From Patagioenas fasciata (Eukaryota > Chordata > Aves > Columbiformes > Columbidae): a stretch of 64,000 bases of DNA. Location of the stretch: contig NC_092520.1 in assembly GCF_037038585.1 (NCBI RefSeq), forward strand, positions 195,555,604 to 195,619,603. The letters are read 5' to 3'. Shown here piece by piece: positions 13,078 to 28,000 of the stretch. The notes under the pieces were generated by a model, which was not told the origin of the DNA, searched no databases, and saw only the letters and a program-made list of their open reading frames with translations. The translations under genes were made by a program, and so were the position numbers. Within the stretch, counting starts at the first letter, position 1. Each line of letters opens with the position of its first letter.

Positions 13078-16000
13078 GTATGTGACACACTTTTTACTTA
13101 CAAGAAAAAATCAGAAAATCTCTTTTATACAGAGTAAAAAAATAACCGGAAATCATAGCATGTAGTAAAAACTTTCTGTTATTCAGGAATGAGGAGGTTC
13201 TTCACCTTATTATCAAGTAATGTGACCTATATTTGAAATTAGGCATTATCAAATGCTTTTTAATTTGTGAGATATTAAAAAAACCAAACCAACCTGTATG
13301 GGTTTTTCTTTTGTTTTACTTAAATGTTTCACAAAAATACTGTCACCAAAACTATCCTAATACCATTGTTTGTTTTTTTAACTCATCCTCAATGTGCTAT
13401 GAGTTAATAAGGTAAAACATTTTATTTTAAGTTCCTCAGAAGATGCAAAACAAGTATGTTTTTGACATTTATAACGAAGGAAAATGGGGATTTTTACAGA
13501 GTTAAGATTGGGCGTGCTAGTTTACAGGTTTTGAATTCAGATCCTTATTGCCCACCTTGTTTGGTAATAGCAGAACTAAGAGTGAGTTGTTGATTAAGTT
13601 CGAAGACCTGTTTCAACTTTCATTTTCACTTTTGACAGTTAAGTGGGATTGTAGACAAGCATAAATTTATGCTGATATTTTGTTAAAGTAAAACTCAGCT
13701 AAAATACACCTAGGTTGGTTGAACATGTTTAGCAGTCAGAATAGCTGGAAAACAGTCACTTCACGTATGTATCGGATTCAGAAAGCAGTACTGTTCTGCT
13801 TCCCAATTTTGTAATGTGAACAGCTCTTCAGTGATGTTAGAGATTTTGGAAGGTCTTCTGTTGTTTTGTTTTCAAGTCACTGAGTGGCTTAGAAAATAAT
13901 TAAAACTTCCTTTCTGAATTCTGTGTATGGATCCATGTGTGTAGATCTTGAAGTGCTGTGAAGCATCATGATGTGGAAATTCTTACTGCATCCCAGTTAC
14001 CTTTTTTAATTGAACTGAAAATGTAGCTGGCTGTGTTCTTTCTATTCTCCAGGTGTTTGACTTTGAGTGGAATTGTTCGTGTAAAATAGTCTTTAGAACT
14101 TAGAAATGCATTTTTTAAATCATTTACTTGTATTAAATTGAGATTTTTTTTTCTTCTTTAAAGCTTAAGTATTATTTTGTTTGAATTGCATTGCTGTTTG
14201 CTGATTGTCATTAAGTGATCTAGTCTTAAAAATACCGCAGTCAACACTACTTCCTAATTATCTGATCTGTCATTTTTCTTCATGTTTCTTTTCTTAGCTT
14301 TTCATGGAAAAAAACTAGTTAAATATTCCCAGAAGAGCTGAGGTTGGAAAGGATCTCTGGAGATACCTGGTCCAACCCGAAAGCCCAAGCAGGGCCACTT
14401 AGAGCAGGTTGCCCAGGACCATGTGCAGACAGCTTTTGAATATCTCCAGGAGTGGAGAGTCCACATCCTCCTTGGGCAACCTGTGCCAGTACCTGGTCAC
14501 CTCACAGTGGAAAAAAAAGTTTTTTCTGATATTTGGAAGAACCCTCCTGTGTTTCAGTTTGTGCCCATTGCCTCTGCTCCTGTCAGTGGGCACTGCTGAA
14601 AGGAGCCTGGCTCTGTCTTCCTTGCACCCTCCCTTTGGGTATTTATATGTATTGATGAAATTTACCCCCCCAAGCCATTTGTTCTCCAGGCTAAGCAATC
14701 CAAGTTCCCTCAGCCTTTCCTCATAGCTGAGATGCTGAAATTCGATTTAGGTGGAATTAACATTGAATAAAAAATGGCCACTCCTTTATCTTCTTCCATT
14801 GCTTTTCTATTATTCCATTTTAATACTGTTTATTGGGTTAAAACTTCTCTAAAATATTTTGTATTCTACTTTTAATCTTTGATTAATGTTTCAATTCTGT
14901 ATGAGAAATTTGCATTCTGAAGAGCGGTGCCAGACAGTTGCCTAATAATAGCTGAACTTCAATGTATTCAGATGGTAGACTTTTTTTTTAATGAGCTTGA
15001 ACCCTTAAAATTAATCAAGCACAAAATTCCAGGGTCTATATGGCAGTATAGACCTAGACTAAGTTAGTGTCTGAAAAAATTATACTTGGGAGTTGGGAAG
15101 TACTTTTCCTGTTGAGATGGCATGATAAGACTGCAACATTTCTGAATATTTGAAGAGTAACTACCAAAATAAAACAATACTCATAACTGATGTTTGATTA
15201 TAATAAAGTAAACCTTAGATATGACCTGTTTAAAATCTCTTTGCCTGTTTGCACTCTTGTATAAACACCTGTTTTCCCTCTCTGCCTCCTCTTCTAACTT
15301 TGCACTATTCTTAAGTAAGAAAAAAAATAAAATACTTTCTAAATTAATTGGAAACTTATATTTGTTCATTAAAAATTGGGTCACTTCTGAGACTTGATTC
15401 TTAAAACTTATAATTGAAATTAACATTGTCTTTTGAAAAGAAAAAGGTTTCAAGCAAAGCTGAGTATGAAATGATTCAGTTGACTAAAGAAATGTGCAGG
15501 TAGTGCTTTTCAATGAGTCCCAAATGTCCTGTGCATGACATTGTGTCTTCTTCATAGCCTCTTCAATAATTATTTGTAATACCTAGTTAAGTAGTCATAA
15601 CTGCAAAGCATTTGAAGCATTAGTCATCTTTGTTACTCCAAGTATAAGCCAAACTGTGCTGTATACTTCAATATGACTATGGCATAGCTGTTCTGAGAGA
15701 ATTTTTGAGGTGTAGATGATTGTTTCCTTTCAGTCTAGATGGGAAACTTCTTTTACCTTATTTTATGTGAGAGGTCAGATGGTCAAAAACCTAAATAGGT
15801 TTTCAGTCAATACAAGGAACAGAAACATTGGTGTAATAGGGATTCAGATTTTTGTTATTATTGCTGCTTAAACTGAAAAGAAATGTTAAGATGAGGAACC
15901 AAAACCCTGGAAGTGGTTTCAAGATGCCTAGTATAAGGTGGTTTTGATCCCACTCTGATGTTTGCTACTAAAACAAATTTGGCAGGGGAGCAAGCGTTCA

Positions 16001-19000
16001 TGATCTAGAGTCACTTCCTAATGAACGTGTTTCAGAGCTCACTTATGGCATGCTTTTGAATGTGATGTTATGTGAACTAGCAGTTCTAAATCAAGCAAGA
16101 AGATTTTTTTGCTTATAACCTACCTCACCATGTGGAGGAACAAGGAACTCTCTGAAAGAATGGTTTATACTGTCAATTCTCTCCACCTAGAAATTCAGGA
16201 AAGGTATTGGAAATACTCTAATAAATCTATGTCCCCAGTATTTTATTTTTGTTTTGTTTTGTTTTTCCCTGTAAAGAAAACTTTAATAAAAATAAGGCGT
16301 GAAAATTAATTGTAGTAGCTTGTTGCTCTAGTGAGGTTGATTTAAAACCACTTTGAGGAGAAACAAAGTAGAAGGTGCTTGTGACTAAGGTCACAACTGC
16401 ACTGAAGATTTCAGTAGGAACAGAAATTGCAACCACTAAATGGTTTTGATTGGTTGGCATACAAGTGTCAGAAGAGGAACTTAATAAAACTAATTGTATT
16501 GCTCAAGATCCAATTTTGTCACTGTAATGCTATTTTTGTTTGGCTCATGTTAAATTACAGCCCCTGTAGGGAGCAAGGCTGTCCCAAGGTATTTACATCC
16601 AGCATAAGGAGCGATCTGTTGGTACGCTGGCAGTGTTCCTGCTGGGATGCGAAGACTGAGAACATACTCATGGTGGGAGCTGGAGCTGAAGACCAGTTCT
16701 CAGTTGATGCGTACTCTGTGTGTAAACTTAAAAGTTTTTCCCTCTTCCCTCAGTATTAATAAATGTGTCAGTTTTAGCTTTTCTAGGTAATATTTGGTGT
16801 TCAGCAAGAACTGAATGCATCAGAAAATAGCACAGGGTTTCTTTGTAATTTTTTATTGTGTTGTCAGCCAGAAGAAACTTTCTGGCTTTGTTGCAGAAAG
16901 ACAGATTTGGAAGAAGAGCTCTTTTTTTCAGGAAGTTAATAGGAACTTCCCTTGTCAGAAAGATTTTGAAAACAAAAAAAATTTGAAAGGAACTCTTTAT
17001 CCAAGTTTTCACTAGTTAAATATTGGAAACCAGTGTGTTATGCTCTTTTCAGCTTGCCTGGATCTTTTAATCTAATTAAGGTGTATGTTGCATGTCAGGT
17101 AATAAATAGGTTAGGGTAAAGGCAGGTTGCCTTAGCTATTAAAACCATGTCTGCCAACATTACTTTGCACAGAAGGGTCAAAAAACTGGAGGCTTGCTAT
17201 TAATCCCCAAGCTGGAGTGACATTGAAGAAGGGAGTGTATAGGTGCACAAAAATAAACAAGGTGCTCTTGATACTATGGGTCACATCTGCAGATTTTACC
17301 TACCTGCCTATTTTATGAAATGAAATTTGTAAATCAACTGATTTGTCTGAAAGAATTTTTTTTTTTTTTTTTTAAGTGAAACTAGACCTTCAGATTTAAC
17401 CAAATACTTAAGTCTCTGATGAACTACCCCAAGACCTTGTGTAACAAAATAACTTTTTCTTTTTTTCGGTATTTAAGTTTCCTGACCTACCCTAAAACTA
17501 ATATGGTTTTGTTGACTTCGCTTTCAGCAGAATCAGTTCCCCAGTTTCATGAACTATACAATTACCTAGGGCAAAAGAGCAGACTCTGAATGGCTGCAAG
17601 CAGAGGGAAGGAAAGCCTTCCACATTTAGCAGTAGCCATAATTTAATTTTGGTCCTGAAAAACTGTAAAGCTATGAAAAAACAGTGTAGCTGTATCAGTT
17701 AACAAGTTGCTTTTCCATGCATGGGATCTTTACTCTGAGATGAAGAAGTGTAAAAGAACAGCAATTGGTGGCAGTGTAGACTTTCTAATTCAGTAAGTCT
17801 CTGAGAATTTTAAGGAATGTGTATATTAATATTCTATCAAAATCCACTTTGAACTAACCAATTTTTCATAGTTTAATTGTTATGTCGCCAAGTCATGACT
17901 TAACTCCTTAAAAGAAAAGGTGACTGTCAGTAGTGTAATAGTCATTGGGAAAGAGAACTAGAAGTGTCTAGCTACTTCTTTTTGGTCTTTTTTTCAAGAA
18001 GAGAAATGAACTGTTGTTTCCACAGTGCTTTACTGTACTACAGAGATAGTAAATAGTTAGCGATTTTCGACTTCAGTGAAGTCGGAGACTTGAATAAAAC
18101 TAACTTCATAGCTTCCACAGGTACTTGCCTTTACTCTTGCAAAGTGTGTAAAGCAATAAAATATTATGCAGATCATAGAATCATAGCGCTCGCCAATCTA
18201 TTAGATATTTTCTTCTACTGTCAGTTTTTGCAATTCTGTTTTTAGAACCTTTAGTCTGAAAGAGTTCACAAGCTTCCTTTAGAGGACCTGTTAATATTTC
18301 TAAATTATTCTCCTCTGAAGGAGGCTTTTACTGCGAGTGTAACAATTTATAGTGCTAATTGTTGATCTGTTGAGACAGTTTTCTGTCTTCTACTTTTTTG
18401 TATGGAATTTATTTTTTGTTGTAATTTAAAAGAAAGAACACATGACAATTACTTATCAAGTGTATATTGCATTATGCTAGTTACAAGTCAGGCGTACGAA
18501 GCTATGGATCTCTTTCTGAGATTTTTTAATAAAATATTCACTTTAAATGTAACAGTTTTCCAAAGCAGATGTTTCTTTTGTGTATTTGGTACTAATATAA
18601 GGACTTCTACTTTTTTCTGGCTTTGTTTCTGGTGAATTACCAATACCATTTGAACATTGTGGCTAGTATTCCAGTTTCCTTCTCTTTTTTATGAACAACA
18701 GTAAAAACACACAAGAAATGCTCTGCTTTCTCTATGTACAAATCAAACTAAATACTGCAAGTGTTTAAACACCACTGCTTCCTAAAAAGGTGTTGATTAA
18801 ATTCTTTCATGTGTTAACTGAAAGGTATTTTTGATTTTGTTCTGTTAAAAGTGTGTCATAATCCTGCTGGGTGCAGGGGAGGTGGTCTGTGGTGAGCACA
18901 AGAAGGATTTGTTTCTAGTAGACTTTGAGTTTCTGAAGAAGCTGAGGACGTTCACCTGTTTTGGATTTTGATGTGAAAATACAGAATCTTACTTTGCAGG

Positions 19001-22000
19001 TTGTTGTACTGCTAGGTTGTTGTTCGTTATATTGCATTTTCTGATGTAAAGCTTATGACCAGGTGCCATGACTATAAGATAATTGTTGTTCTTTTCCTGT
19101 GGATATGTTCTGTAATTGTGTAAAATTAGCTTATAGTAAGTGGTTAGTGGTTTTCATTTTTTATTCTTCTTTTAGAGAGAAGATGATGAAGAAATGCAAG
19201 CCTTAAAAGAAAAATTGAAGTACTGGCAAAGGCTGCGCCATGATCTTGAAAGAGCACGTTTGTTGATTGAACTTATACGTAAGCGTGAAAAATTAAAAAG
19301 AGAACAGGTAAATGAAGTATCTTAATTTGGTGAAACTTTTCCAAAGGAAAGACTCTCAAACATGGGTTTTACAATAGAAAGGCTTTAGTATTTGTCTTCT
19401 AATCCTCATTTAGTATCAAGGAACATATGGTCATATGTGCACTCATGCAAACTCTTTAAATAAAATGTTAGTAGAGTCATAGAATGGTTTGGGTTGGAAG
19501 GGACCTTTAGAAGTCATCTAGTCCAACCCCTCAGCAATGAGCAGGAACATCTTCAACAAGATCAGGTTGCTCAGAGCCCCATCCAGCCTGACCTCAAATG
19601 TTTCCGGGGATGGGCCATCTACCACCTATCTGGTCAACCTATGCCCGTGCCTCACCACCCTCATCATAGAAAATGTCTTCCTTATATCCAGTCTAAATCT
19701 ACCCTTTCTTAGTTTAAAACTAGTACTCCTTATCCATTCGCAACAGGCTCTACTAAAATTTCTGTCCCTATGTTTCTTACAGGCTCCTTTTAAGTACTGA
19801 AAGGCTGCAATAAGATCTCCCTGGAGCCTTTTCTTCTCCGGGCTGAACAACCCCAACTCTCTCAGCCTTTCCTCACAGGAGAAGTGCTCACATCTTTTCC
19901 GTACGGAGTACCTCAGAACATAGTACTCCAGATGAGGTCTCACGAAAATGGTGTAGAGGAGCAGAATCACCTCTCTCGGCCTGCTGGCCACTCTCGTTTT
20001 GATGCAGCCCAGCATACAGTTGGCCTTCTGGGCTGCAAGTGTACAGTACTAGCTCATGTTCGCCTTTTTGTCCACCGGTACCTCCAAGTCCTTCTCCGCA
20101 GGGCTGCTCTCAACCCCTGCATCCCTCAGCCTGTACTGATACCAGGGATTGCCCTGACCCAGGTGCAGGCCCTTACACTTGGCCTTGTCAAACCTCATGA
20201 TATTCACATGGGCCCAGTTCTAAAGCTTGTCCAGGTCCCTCTGGATGGCATCTCTTCCCTCAAGCATGTTAAACACACCGCTCAGCTTGGTGTTGTTTGG
20301 AAATTTGCTGAGGGTGGACTTGATCGTACTATGTCATTGATGAAGATGCTAAGCAATACTTGTCCCAGTATGAACCCCTGAGGGATACCACTTGTCATTG
20401 ATATTCATCCGGGCATTGAGTCATTGACCACTGTTCTCTGAATGCGACCATCCAACCAATTCCTTACCCACTGAACAGTCCATCAAATCCATTTCTCTCC
20501 AATATAGAGAGAAGGATGTGGAAAACCGTATTAAAGGCCTTACAGAAGTCCAAATAGACGACATCCCATAGCTCTTGCCTTGCCAATTGATGTAATCACT
20601 CCATTATAGAAGGCTGCTAGGTTGGTCAGACAGGACTTGCCCTTGGTGAAGCCATGCTGGCTGTCTTCAGTCACCTTCCTGTCCTCCATGAGCCTTAGCA
20701 CAGCTTCTAGGAGGATCTGTTCTGTGATCTTCCCAGACACAGAGGTGAGGCTGACAGGTCAGTAGCTTCTGGGCTCATCCTTGCTATCCTTTTAAAAAAA
20801 CTGATGCAATATTAACATTTTTCCAGTCACCAGGGACTTCACCTGACCACCCTGTCTTTTCAAATGTCATGTAAGATGGCTTGACAATTATATTAGCCAA
20901 TTCTCTCAGGACTGGAGGAGGCATCTCATCAAATCCCATAGACATAGGTATGTTCAGGTTCCTCAGGTGATGTCAAACCTGATCTTCTCTTACAATGGGC
21001 GGGACTTTGTCCCCTTAGTCCTTGCTTTGAGGTCCATCCACTTGAGAGGTGTGGGAAGAGAGCTTGCCAGTGAAGACTGAGGCAAAAAAAAGTCGTTGAA
21101 TACCTCAGCTGTCTCCTTGTCTGTTTTTAGCAGTTTCCCAGTCACGTTTGTCAGTGGGGTACGCTTTCCTTGACCTCCCTTTTCTGACTGACATACCTAT
21201 GGAAGCCCATCTTATTATTCTTTGCATCCCTTGCCAAATTTCGTCTCCAGCTGTACCTTGGCCTTCCTGGCCCCATCCCTACACAACTGGGCAGTGTCCC
21301 TGTACTCTTTCCAGGACACTTGTCCCTGCTTCCACTGCCTGTACATTTCCTTCTTACCCTTTAGTTTGACTAGCAGGTCTTGACTCAGCCGTGCTGGCCT
21401 CTTGCCTTCTGTACATGATTTCTTACACCTGGGGATAATGAGCTATTGTACTCCTTGGAAAGTGTCCGTAAAGATTTGCCAGTTCTGTTCTGCTCCCTTG
21501 TCTCTGAGGGCAGTTTCCCAGGGGGTCCTCTTGATTAACTCCTTGAAGAGCTGGAAGTTTGCTTTCCTAAAATTCAGGGTCCTGACTTTATTCTTTGCTT
21601 GGCCCATAACCCTCAGAACTGTAAAGGCCACCAGTGCACAATCACAGCAGCCCAGGCTGCCTCCAGTCTTGACGTCACTAATTAGCTCACTTGCACTGGT
21701 GACAAACAGGTCCATTATCACATCCCCCCTGGTAGGGCTGTCTATTACCTGGCTTAGGAAGTTATCCTCAATGCACTCCAGGAGTCTCTTGGATCGCCTA
21801 CAAGTCGCTCTGGTAATTTCCAGCAGATGTTAGGGTGGTTGAAGTCCCCCAGCAGGATGAGAGTCTGTGATTGCAGTGCCTTCTGTAGCTGGAGTAAGTG
21901 GGCTTCATCAGCACGCTCCCCTAGGTTGGGCAGCCTGTAGTAAACACCAGCCACAATGTTCCCTGTTGCCTTGGTCTCTAATTCTTACCCGTAAGCTTTC

Positions 22001-25000
22001 AGCGCTTGCTCATGGCAATTCTTCAGTGACAGCTCTTCACAATATATCAATTTCTTGATGTAGAGGGCATCTCCTCCACCCTTCCTTCCTTGCTCGTCCC
22101 TTCTGAACAGCCTGTAGCCACCAATAGCTCCACTCCAGTCACGAGATTCATCCTAACAAGTTTCAGTAAAGACAACTATGTAGTAGCTTTCTAGCAACAT
22201 GGTGATAGACTCCAACTCCTCCCATTTGTTGCCTGTGCTGTGTGTGTTGGTGTAGAGAAATTATTTGACAACCCATTCTGTTAGACTTGCAAAGACAATT
22301 GGTTTCTGAAGAACACTAGAAAATTCCATCTTTTCAGATTTTCCCAATACATGTGCTTATACTGGATAGCACTTTTATTCTTCTGTCACCAAAAAAAACC
22401 ACCCAAACCCAAAGTTTGCATCGAAGTCATTCTAATGTAGTGTTCACATTGCTGTGAGAAAAGGAAGCCAGAATGCAGAAAGGTAACACTTAGTATGACA
22501 ACTGTGAAAACAAATTGTTTGCACTTATGAGTCTTGTAATTGTCCTTATTTATAAAAACACCGTTTCATTTTTTAATTTTTGTAAGCTATGAACATTCAT
22601 TGCAAGATAACATAGTTTATAATTCTTGAGTCCTTTCTGGAATTGTGTGCATCATTACTGTACATTCACGTGTCACTTGCCATACACATCTATTATGTAT
22701 TATTATTTATAGACACGTATTTTATGGATGTGTGTTTGTGTGCTTACACACACACCATTAACGTATCATTAAGAGTTTATTTTTTGCCATAACAAGACTG
22801 TTTCAACTTTGATAACTCTTTAAATGGCCTGAAAATAAAATTAAAGAGGAGTTGTAATATTGTCAAAAATAATGAAAATTCTGAAGGACAGTTGAGTATC
22901 TGAAAATGTTGGTTCTGTTTTTTTAAAATATTTTCTTTGAATTTACATAGAACATTGTCTTTAAAATTACTCTTTGTTTTGGTCTTTTGTAGCCTGTAAA
23001 TGTTCATCAAATTATATTTTTACACTTTGAACTTAGCACTACAACTGAAATTTCATTTTGAAGACATTACTTTTAAATTCTTGTTCTTATTTTCACATTG
23101 TTGGCAAAATATGAAGGTTAAAAAGGGAACAGAATTCGTTTATAGATAAAATAATTTTATTTCTAAGAAACTGGAGTTGAGGTTGAGTCTACAATGAAGG
23201 GTTGAGAATGTTTTTTCTTATAAAGTCATCAGCTGAAAATGTATGTTAGACGAATGCCAGCTCATTTATTTAAATATATTTATATTGTGTTTCGCATCTA
23301 AAGTACTTTGCTAATGCTGCGAAACAACTTTAAAACAGTATCTCAATGAAAAATGCTCACTTGTACAATTACTGCTTCTTTAGGTCAAGATTGAGCAGGT
23401 TGCTATGGAACTTCAGCTCACTCCATTCACTGTACTTCTGCGATCAGTTCTGGACCAACTGCAGGAAAAGGATTCTGCTCGTATATTTGCTCAACCAGTA
23501 AACCTTAAAGAGGTATGTTTTAAGCTGTATTTAGTTATGTTTAGATATGACTTGGTAGCGCTTAATAACGAATCACTGCATGCAGAGTTGGGAGCAGCGT
23601 TACGTTTTAATTGCTGTGGTGATATGAGTTCTAACTTACTGCTATGAAAGTCTGTTTATGCTCATACGCGAAAATAATTTCTGAGAAATACTTGTATGGA
23701 ATAACATGGATACATAATGAGCTTTTGCAGTAAGATTATTTCATAAAGAAAACTCAAAGGGTGTCTTGAAATTGGAAATGTGGATACTGTGTTCTTACAT
23801 GCAGATGAAATTCCTTTTCATTCACTGGGAAACTAGATAAATTGTGTGTGTATGTACATATACAACACATTTATATATGTGTATAAATAACACATAGGCA
23901 TGTGTACATGTCTATATGAACTGTATATATATGTGTTCATATACTACATATACATGTAAGCTACATTTTGAAGTTCTTGATTTGAGGTGTTAAAAAATGT
24001 GGGTCAGTTAATAGCTAACGTTATTTTTTCTGTAATAAGATAATTTTACCCATTCATGTTTTAAATATTTATTCAAAGGTTCCAGACTATTTGGATCATA
24101 TTAAACATCCTATGGATTTCTCTACCATGAGAAAACGGTTAGATGCTCAAGGCTATAAAAACCTCAGTGAGTTCGAAGACGACTTCAATCTTATCATAGA
24201 TAACTGTATGAAATACAATGCAAAAGATACAATATTTTATAGAGCTGCAGTGCGGTTAAGAGATCAAGGAGGTGTAGTTCTCAGGCAAGCTAGGAGAGAT
24301 GCTGAAGCAATTGGTTATAATAATGAAACTGGAATGCACTTACCTGAGCGGCCTAAACTTGAGTCACCTCAGCCTTTCTCGTGGGAAGATGGTAAGATGT
24401 TTTTCCATTATTTTTAAAAGTTCCATTTTTCATTACACACAGCATGTACATTCCATACAGATGACTAAGATTGTTACTGTTCAGTTTCTTGACTTTTATT
24501 TCCATCTCCCATTAAAACCATTGCTTGAAAGATTCAGATGTTTCTGTTCTACTAGATCTGTTGTTAGAACTAAGTTGTTGTCCAGATTTTGATTTTGACA
24601 ATGCCAGAGCCTAATTTAACAAAATAGATGAAAAAGGTTTTTAACCTGAGTGCTTTCTTTCGCGTGATTGTGTATGCTTATAAGTCACGGAAAACGACTA
24701 CCAGTGCACATAAACTTACGTGCATTCTGAAATAACCTAATGAATTAAAAACATCAAGCACATTTGTAATACTAGGAATTAAAATAACTCTTTTTGAAAT
24801 AGACATCAGGCTTCTGAGGCTTTGTCAGTAAAGGAGAATTATTAACATATTTCTTTTATAACCACAGTCTTGCCCCTCTCTTTGACACGAAGGAAATCAT
24901 CTATCAGAGTGGGAAGGATTAATTGTGCCTTCCTTTTGACCTTTTAATTCTTTGCTCTACTACTTAGTTTTCTTGAGCATAATGCTAATCAAGAAGAACA

Positions 25001-28000
25001 GTAATGATATAGTAGGAATTTGTTTCAACAGTTCTTCACTGGTAATGGTGAAGCTACTAAGACTGTAATCTGAATAGCTTTTTGGTGACATCTTTTAATT
25101 CTGGCAAGTGATGATTTCCCCCCCACCCCTCTTTGGTATTATTTTTCTGGGAAACACACGTTTTCAATTATACATATTTTGACTTCAGTGGATAGGTTAC
25201 TGAATCCTGCGAACAGAGCGCATATGTCCTTGGAAGAACAGCTGAGAGAGTTGCTAGAGAAACTTGATCTCACCTGTGCAATGAAATCCAGTGGGTCAAG
25301 GAGCAAGAGATCAAAGCTGTTAAAGAAAGAAATCAGCATTATTCGCAACAAACTAAGCCAGCAACACAACCAGGCTCCTCAAATAGAATCAGGTATTGGA
25401 AGTTTTGAAGAAGAAAGTGCAGCATTAGAACAAGATGGAGAAGAAGAAGGTAAGATTTTAAACCATGTTTAAAGCAGTACTGTTCTGAACCTCTTCAGTC
25501 AGGTGCTTTAATCATGTGAATAAAAGAATATATAATAAATGAATATTGTATTTGATTTTTAAATGGACAAATAGCCACTTAACTGCAACAAATATTTTAA
25601 GAATATGATGCTGGTCTTTTTAAACAAAATCTTAATTATTTTTCACAGTAGCTAGGCTTTTTAAAAATTTAGGTGTTAAGAACTGAAAGTACAAACAATC
25701 TCATATGAAAAGGAATTGGAAATGCTTGAGTGAAAAACATCTTTTTACTTTCAGAAATACGCTTACATGCCAAAATATGTATTCGGCATCATGTGAGCCT
25801 AGGTCAGTAGTGATGAAAACTCTGGCTGTTTTACTGTCATTTGTAGCTTTTTTTATTCTCTACGTCAGAATTTGGGGAGGCTAGAGGGCAGGCTTGGATT
25901 TTTTAAAATTTATTTATTTAAAATAAAGCTAACTGTTGATAGGACTTAACACATTTCATGTTGTAGAGGCAAGTCAGCCATATCTAACCAGTCCTTCCCC
26001 TTGCGCTTCTCTTCCTCCTCAAAGCATTGATCTCAGAACTGCATCTGCTCTCGGGTAATTCCCATTGATTTCAATGAGAGCAGTATACTAGAAAATCCTA
26101 ACTTTGTTTCAGTTGAAAATCATATTTGCATTTTTAGCTCTTAAATCAGTTACTGAGGTCTTTATTTCTCATTTTTAAATGATACAAAGAAAATCTAGTC
26201 TCTAAAAAAAGTTCTATTGAATTTGTTTCACAATCACCTCTTCTCCAAAAAGCTAGTGTATTTTTCTTTAGGAGAGTTAGAGACGTTTCATTTTGACTAA
26301 GTGTGTTGAATGGGAGGAAGAAAGAGCTCAAGGGAAAGTGGAAGCATTGTAATAAATAAAACTGTCTGTGTCTGGTGCAGCTTGATGCTATCAAACTTTG
26401 AAAGTTAAAGTCAACAAAATGACTGTCCTTAACTGCCATTCAAACAAGAAACTTGGTGTTTAATTCTTAGTGTGACTAAGAAAATGCTTTTCAAACATAT
26501 AACTTCCTTGAGACTTGAACGACAATAGTAGAAAAAGTGTACATAAATCAGCATGCTTGTCTTCTGAGGCCATTAAGTATTTTTTAAACATTTAAAGATT
26601 GATTGGCTCTTACTTTGAGTTATTTTTGGTTTTTTTAATCTTCAAGTGATGATGCTACTAAATATAGTTCTTCATGAGTGTAATTTCTGGCAGATAATGA
26701 ATACATTAACTTTCTTGTAGCTTAACATTTTATGACACAGCCTTACGCTGCAGCTATTGTGCAAAAAATAGTCTGGAAGTGAGCAGTAACTGTTTTCTTA
26801 TATTTACAGTATACTCTTTTAAAAAAGCATAATGAAGAGCACGATCCAGAGTTGATTAGCATATTTTTAAAATTCTGATCTAGTGAAGAGTAGTAGTCGT
26901 TGCTTCAAATTTCGATTCTGAAATTGAAGGTGCTTTGAGAAATAAAGAAAATGAACTTTCGGAAGGAAGGATGAGGAAGGTAGAATCCTGTGCCCAAGAT
27001 ATCTACAGGACCTGACTTAAGAAGACCTGCAAATTATCCCTTGCAATTATGTTTTCAGTTTCTGATCATGTGAAAAATATGGTACTAGAATAACCCAGTG
27101 AAATTTAGGTTTTAGTGTCTAAATAATTCTGCAGTGTTTTACTGTGCTTACAGATTTTTGTGAACATTTTCTAATTAATTGTATAGAAAATCAGAAATTG
27201 TTCACAGTGAACGGTCACCTTGGAAATTTTAAACTACAGGCTTTTTTAATTGGTGGCACTTTAAACATGCTTATCTGATTAAATTTCATTCTAAATATCT
27301 TCCTGAAATATTATTTACCAATTCAAGTATTTGTATGCCTTCAAAGTATGTGAGCACAGTTGCACAATACATTTTTAGTATGAACTACGCTTTTGTTTGA
27401 TTAAACCTCAAACAATGGGGCGAAGATTTTTCTGCACTTAGAAGTCATTGATTTCCAAGTAGGCATTGCTGAGCCAAAACAAAAACAATATAGAGACAAT
27501 ATTTAATCCACTACAGATAGTGGGCTTAACCGTTGAGTTTTTACACCTTTTTCAGGTGGCATAGAAAAATTAACTAAGTTTTAAAAGATCATGTGATAGC
27601 CTAAATACAACATTGGCCTCATACAGTTACTCTAGAATAAGCATCTTATTAATTTCTGTTTTTTAAGATCCTTTTGGAAACTAGAAAGAAGATTTTGGCG
27701 TCTTTTTGAGTTGATAATTATGGATTAGGAAATCCTTCTACTTGTATTTGAGAATGCTGCAACAGTAGAACGTTTTGTTTCCCATCGTTTGGCATGAAAA
27801 AGTGAAACTAGTTTGATATGCTCACAGTTATATCTCTGTCTTTTCCCAGCATAGAATTATTGGAATTGCCTGGGACATAATCATGTTTGGGGGTGGGGGC
27901 GGGAAGAGAGAAAAGGAATTAAAAATGGTAGAGGGTGGTTTTTCTGATTTCTCCTATCAAGTCTGCATTGTCAAGTTTGTATTTGCCATCTAGTGACTAA

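Noticed and set aside
12886..13137. Continuous frame extending both sides of a BRD1 exon
   Set aside because: Family similarity stops exactly at the AG (12920) and GT (13078); the extensions are intron.
16427..16759. 110-codon plus-strand frame in an intron
   Set aside because: It has no recognisable domain and Cys/Leu-rich random-looking composition, and no splice phase fits BRD1 here.
18175..18195. Repeated atcatag resembling the CR1 3' terminal repeat
   Set aside because: Only about two units exist and no CR1 body is attached on either side, so it is too short to annotate as an element.
19494..20381. Plus-strand open frames over the long CR1 (for example 165 codons at 19884-20381)
   Set aside because: They are antisense shadows of the minus-strand CR1 ORF2.
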